From an uncultured Prevotella sp. (GTDB lineage Bacteria > Bacteroidota > Bacteroidia > Bacteroidales > Bacteroidaceae): a DNA stretch of 9,503 nucleotides. Every line of letters begins with the position of its first letter. Position 1 is the first letter of the stretch. The stretch is taken from NCBI GenBank assembly GCA_900547085.1, contig URFI01000082.1:1-9503 (forward strand), written 5' to 3'. The position numbers and the translations under genes were made by a program. The notes below the pieces were generated by a model. That model saw nothing but the letters and a program-made list of their open reading frames with translations. It searched no databases and was not told the origin of the DNA. Positions 6,978 through 9,503 of the stretch are shown here, in pieces.

Positions 6978-6993
6978 ACCGCAAACAAGCGGT
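6978..6993 (+). terminator. Hairpin with following TATTTT, terminator-like
   Basis: ACCGC at 6978-6982 and GCGGT at 6989-6993 enclose loop AAACAA and are followed by TATTTTG. The GC-rich short stem and following T-rich tract fit a weak intrinsic terminator reading on the plus strand, possibly the end of the lost insertion-sequence transcript. Confidence 0.4.
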
Positions 6994-7046
6994 TATTTTG
7001 TGCGTCATGTCGATTATTTACACAAAAAAGCGGGTTTCAAGTGATA

Positions 7047-7082
7047 AAAGGCATCATTTTGCCTGCTGACCAACATGCCTTT
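7047..7082. repeat. Inverted repeat, 8-bp arms (AAAGGCAT/ATGCCTTT)
   Basis: AAAGGCAT at 7047-7054 pairs perfectly with ATGCCTTT at 7075-7082 across a 20-base spacer. The spacer contains TTTTGCC (7057-7063), which could pair locally with the left arm instead, giving two competing hairpins. No protein or family is linked to it. Confidence 0.6.
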
Positions 7083-7088
7083 GCCCTG

Positions 7089-7127
7089 CAAAAGCATAGA
7101 TATTAGGCACTTCATGCAATGCTTTTG
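7089..7127. repeat. Inverted repeat, 9-bp arms (CAAAAGCAT/ATGCTTTTG)
   Basis: CAAAAGCAT at 7089-7097 pairs perfectly with ATGCTTTTG at 7119-7127 across a 21-base spacer. TTGC at 7081-7084 and GCAA at 7128-7131 could extend the stem past a four-base bulge. The A-run following at 7130-7136 is not a T-run on either strand in the right place, so it does not look like an intrinsic terminator. Confidence 0.6.
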
Positions 7128-7217
7128 GCAAAAAAAGACGTCATAAAAGATTGAAAAACAACGAAGGAAATTTATAAAAACCTGTTTATCAATCACATGC
7201 AAAAATCGCTTGTATTT

Positions 7218-7259
7218 GGCGTATTTGCGACCAAGATCAAGGTTGTTCACAAATACGCC
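7218..7259. repeat. Inverted repeat, 10-bp arms (GGCGTATTTG/CAAATACGCC)
   Basis: GGCGTATTTG at 7218-7227 pairs perfectly with CAAATACGCC at 7250-7259. Inside the 22-base spacer, CGACC (7228-7232) can pair with GGTTG (7241-7245, one G-T pair) around loop AAGATCAA. The whole can therefore fold into a 15-bp stem with a one-sided TTCA bulge. A partial extra copy of the left arm, GTATTTG at 7212-7218, lies immediately upstream. No T-run follows, so a structured RNA or a protein-binding or recombination site is as likely as a terminator. Confidence 0.65.
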
Positions 7260-7426
7260 AAGGAGAGAAGAGTATGTTGTCAAGAAAATTCGTTATGTCT
7301 GATTGGCAGTCACTCCATATCATCTACAAAACAGATAGGACAAATTTTAGCGCATCCGGTTTGTTAATAAAGCGTAAAATCAAATCTACTTCTTTATTAA
7401 TAGATAAAAATATGAAAAGTATTTTA

Positions 7427-7434
7427 TAAATTTG
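7427..7434 (+). promoter_or_regulatory. Probable -7 box (TAAATTTG) for the ADP-ribosylglycohydrolase gene
   Basis: TAAATTTG matches TAnnTTTG and lies 31 bases upstream of the ATG at 7466, giving a leader of about 25 bases. No TTTG is visible at the expected -33 position, so the upstream element is weak or absent. Confidence 0.5.
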
Positions 7435-7465
7435 TCAAACACCTTAAATTCTATTATATTGTTAT

Positions 7466-8263
7466 ATGTTAGGAGCCATCATCGGCGACATTGTAGGTTC
7501 GCCATACGAATTTGACCAATCTGCACCAAAAGCAGGTTTTACCCTCTTTGCAGAAGAATGCAGTTACACCGACGACACCATCTGTACGGTGGCCATAGCC
7601 GACGCCATACTCCGGATGCGCCCTTATCAAGAGTCGCTCCTCGACTGGTGTCACCGCTATCCCAACCCCATGAACGGGTATGGCAACATGTATCAAACTT
7701 GGCTACAAGAGAAGAATTCACTCCCACAGAGTTCGTTTGGCAATGGCGCAGCCATGCGCGTTAGTCCCATAGGATGGCTCTTTGACGACTTTCACGACGT
7801 GCTTCGCGAAAGCAAACGCTGCACCGAGGTAAGCCATTGCCACAGCGAAGGCATCAGGGGAGCGCAGTGCGTCGCCACGCTGGTTTATTGGCTACGCACC
7901 TGCCGCATCACGAAAGACGAAATAGAAAGTGCCGTCAAGAGCAAATTCGGGTATGACATTCCACCCTTGAAAGACATCTACAGAATAGGCAGTCAGGGAC
8001 ACTTTGACAGCACATGTCAAGAAACGGTTCCATGGGCCATCCGCTGTTTCCTGGAAAGTGAGAGCTTTGAAGACGCCATTCGCATTGCCGTTGGCGCGGG
8101 TGGCGATACCGACACCAAGGCTGCTATCTGCGGAAGCATTGCCGAAGCTTATTATGAAGTGCCGGAAGAACTGATTGAACAGGCTTACGAATACCTGCCC
8201 AGCGACATGCTACGCGTCATTGATCGTTTCTACGATCACGTGGGAAGGAGGATCAATTCGTAG
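7466..8263 (+). CDS. ADP-ribosylglycohydrolase family protein (DraG/ARH-like)
   Basis: A 265-residue cytoplasmic enzyme of the dinuclear-magnesium ADP-ribosylglycohydrolase fold, which removes ADP-ribose from proteins or other targets. Family motifs are all present: GAIIGDIVGSPYEF near the N-terminus (3-16), the metal-binding SYTDDT (33-38), SFGNGAAMRVSPIGW (90-104), SHCHSEGIRGAQ (123-134), and the second metal site AGGDTDTKAA (211-220). Length fits stand-alone bacterial members. The ATG at 7466 places the first motif directly at the N-terminus, as is normal. There is no partner ADP-ribosyltransferase gene nearby, so the substrate is unknown. It is transcribed alone, from a -7 box at 7427, and ends before the hairpin at 8297. 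The metal ligands look intact, so it should be active. Confidence 0.93.
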   Translation: MLGAIIGDIVGSPYEFDQSAPKAGFTLFAEECSYTDDTICTVAIADAILRMRPYQESLLDWCHRYPNPMNGYGNMYQTWLQEKNSLPQSSFGNGAAMRVSPIGWLFDDFHDVLRESKRCTEVSHCHSEGIRGAQCVATLVYWLRTCRITKDEIESAVKSKFGYDIPPLKDIYRIGSQGHFDSTCQETVPWAIRCFLESESFEDAIRIAVGAGGDTDTKAAICGSIAEAYYEVPEELIEQAYEYLPSDMLRVIDRFYDHVGRRINS

Positions 8264-8296
8264 CATTACGCAGCATTGCACGCAAGCAATAACGAC

Positions 8297-8333
8297 ACGG
8301 CCACCCATCGATTTTCATACGATAGGTGGCCGT
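8297..8333. terminator. Strong hairpin between convergent genes
   Basis: CGGCCACC at 8298-8305 pairs with GGTGGCCG at 8325-8332. After one C-A mismatch, ATCG (8307-8310) pairs with CGAT (8320-8323), closing a nine-base loop. Outer A-T pairing adds one more pair. The stem is long and GC-rich and is followed on the plus strand by TTTCGATT, a short T-rich tract. Its place 34 bases after the hydrolase stop and before the convergent ATPase fits a terminator, probably acting in both directions. Confidence 0.75.
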
Positions 8334-8417
8334 TTCGATTGATGTTGAATTTTCATTCATACTCCACGAGCACGACAGACGGGCATCAGGCCTACGGATG
8401 TCATGATGGGACGCTTG

Positions 8418-9503
8418 CTATTTGTTGTTCTTCAGGAAGATGCGCGACGAATTGAGCACCGCCAATAGTGCCACACCCGAATCGGCAAACACGGCCATCC
8501 ACAGGTTAGCCAGGCCCAACAAGCCCAACAGCATCACCAGAGCCTTGATGATGAGGGCCAGCCAGATGTTCTGATTGACGATTCGGCGCGTGTGTTTTCC
8601 GATGCGGATAGCATCAGCCACCTTCGAAGGTTGATCGGTCTGGATGATGATATCGGCGGTTTCAATGGCCATGTCAGAACCCAAACCACCCATAGCAATG
8701 CCCACATCGCTCAGTGCCAGCACCGGGGCATCGTTGATACCGTCGCCCACAAAGGCCACACGCTGCCCCATGTGTTTGGCCTGCTCAATATGTTTCACCT
8801 TGCCTTCGGGCAGCAAGTCACCGTATGCCTTGCGTATGCCGAGGCTCGAAGCCACCTTTGAAACCAGCTCCTGACGATCGCCCGACAGCATCTCCACACG
8901 CACGGGCAGCGATTCAACAGCCTGTTTGGCATCATCTTTCACCTTGTCAGCCAGGATAATATGCCCCACATAGCGACCGAGATGGGCCACACAAACCACG
9001 GTTTCCGGAATATTGCGCAACGCTTCTGGGAAGAACACGTTTTCACGCTCCAGCAGTTTCAGGTTGCCCACCAGCCACTCATCGGTCTGCAAGCCATGCC
9101 CGGCAATGTCTTTGGCATCAATCTTCTCGTCCGTCGGACGATAACGTACAATGGCCTTAGCGATGGGGTGATTGCTCGACTTCTCGATAGCCGACACCGT
9201 TTTGAGCGCCTCCTCGTCCAGTCCCTCCACACTTTGCACGGCAAATTCGCCCGTGGTGAGCGTGCCGGTCTTGTCGAACATCACCAAATCAACCTCGGTA
9301 ATGGCGTCAAGGTAGTTGCTCCCCTTGAACAGAATGCCCCGCTTGGAGGCCGAACCGATGCCCGCAAAATAACCCAGCGGTACGCTGATGACCAGCGCGC
9401 AGGGGCAAGAGATAACCAAGAAGATCAACGCACGGCGGAACCAATCATTGAAAACGTAGGTAAAGTTGGCGTCGAACAAACTATATAGATAAGGTAACAG
9501 AAT
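8418..9503 (-). CDS. Heavy-metal P1B-type ATPase, C-terminal part (Zn/Cd-type likely)
   Basis: The frame is open to the right edge, so the 5' end lies outside and the TTG at 9479 is not the start. The 361 residues seen are the C-terminal half of an inner-membrane pump that exports metal ions using ATP. In order: the metal-binding CPC of helix 6 (SCPCALV, visible residues about 32-38), phosphorylation site DKTGTLT (Asp at about 77), the HP dipeptide of the nucleotide-binding domain (SSNHPIA), the hinge GDGINDAP (about 253-260), and the last two helices ending in FADSGVALLAVLNSSR. The Asp near the start of the final helix and the CPC motif fit the Zn/Cd/Pb (ZntA/CadA) subgroup rather than copper pumps. 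N-terminal metal-binding domains cannot be judged. Convergent with the hydrolase gene. Confidence 0.93.
   Translation of the reverse strand: MLLPYLYSLFDANFTYVFNDWFRRALIFLVISCPCALVISVPLGYFAGIGSASKRGILFKGSNYLDAITEVDLVMFDKTGTLTTGEFAVQSVEGLDEEALKTVSAIEKSSNHPIAKAIVRYRPTDEKIDAKDIAGHGLQTDEWLVGNLKLLERENVFFPEALRNIPETVVCVAHLGRYVGHIILADKVKDDAKQAVESLPVRVEMLSGDRQELVSKVASSLGIRKAYGDLLPEGKVKHIEQAKHMGQRVAFVGDGINDAPVLALSDVGIAMGGLGSDMAIETADIIIQTDQPSKVADAIRIGKHTRRIVNQNIWLALIIKALVMLLGLLGLANLWMAVFADSGVALLAVLNSSRIFLKNNK

Larger units (their letters stand above)
6809..7465. other. 657-bp gene-poor region after the IS remnant
   Basis: No convincing gene is present. Frames running from 6725 to 7069 (+) and from 7283 to 7014 (-) have low-complexity, Cys/Leu/Phe/Lys-rich translations without domain features and are treated as chance. 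What the region does hold is a hairpin at 6978-6993, three inverted repeats with long spacers at 7047-7082, 7089-7127 and 7218-7259, and the promoter box of the next gene at 7427-7434. The first part (6809 to about 6960) may be further unrecognisable IS debris. The remainder is A/T-rich. Confidence 0.5.

Noticed and set aside
7014..7283. Minus-strand open frame of 89 codons
   Set aside because: Phe/Leu/Cys/Lys-rich translation with no domain, promoter or homologous pattern, lying across the inverted-repeat cluster; most likely chance in A/T-rich DNA.
8592..9488. Plus-strand open frames at 8592-8861, 8644-8874 and 8961-9488
   Set aside because: They lie antisense to the ATPase, whose motifs are unmistakable, and are typical shadows of a GC-rich coding region.
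9494..9503. GTAACAGAAT at the right edge is the reverse complement of ATTCTGTTAC in repeat copy 2, suggesting an inverted IS end
   Set aside because: It is only 10 bases, lies inside the coding frame of the ATPase, and the match does not extend.
1..9503. CRISPR array or defence island
   Set aside because: No regularly spaced short direct repeats and no Cas, restriction or abortive-infection gene patterns were seen.

Overview
The window looks like a chromosomal segment from a member of the Bacteroidales, most likely Prevotella or a close relative. The reasons are promoter boxes of the Bacteroidetes type (TAnnTTTG), the lack of clear Shine-Dalgarno sequences, lipoproteins with a short lipobox followed by S/D/E-rich residues, and a SusC-style outer-membrane receptor with STN, carboxypeptidase-regulatory-like, plug and barrel domains. 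This assignment rests on family style, not on a database match.

Layout from left to right. (1) The 5' two-thirds of a CAT-anticodon tRNA on the minus strand, cut by the window edge. (2) A minus-strand fluoride channel gene (crcB). (3) Divergent from it, a plus-strand lipoprotein of unknown function with a well-formed -33/-7 promoter. (4) A minus-strand small lipoprotein gene split by a single frameshift. (5) A three-gene minus-strand operon at 2632-6393: an ECF sigma factor, an unusually short membrane anti-sigma factor, and an 868-residue TonB-dependent outer-membrane transducer. The genes overlap by 14 and 4 bases, so they are probably translationally coupled. (6) Two diverged direct repeats of about 223 bp, one on each side of this operon, which look like left ends of the same insertion sequence; the right-hand copy continues into a frameshifted transposase fragment. 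(7) About 650 bp without a gene, holding four inverted repeats. (8) A plus-strand ADP-ribosylglycohydrolase with its own -7 box, ending in a strong hairpin. (9) The C-terminal half of a minus-strand heavy-metal P1B-type ATPase that runs off the right edge.

The best functional story is the sigma/anti-sigma/receptor operon. The receptor begins with an STN signalling domain. The anti-sigma factor seems to keep only a cytoplasmic sigma-binding segment, one membrane helix and a C-terminal STN-like domain, without the usual FecR beta-domain. This is a minimal version of trans-envelope (FecIRA-type) signalling. No SusD partner gene follows the receptor, so its ligand is unknown. The other genes (fluoride export, metal export, de-ADP-ribosylation) are stand-alone housekeeping or stress functions with no visible link to the operon.

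I did not find a clearly new system. The points most worth following are the compact anti-sigma architecture, the operon bracketed by IS-derived direct repeats, and the cluster of inverted repeats at 6978-7259.
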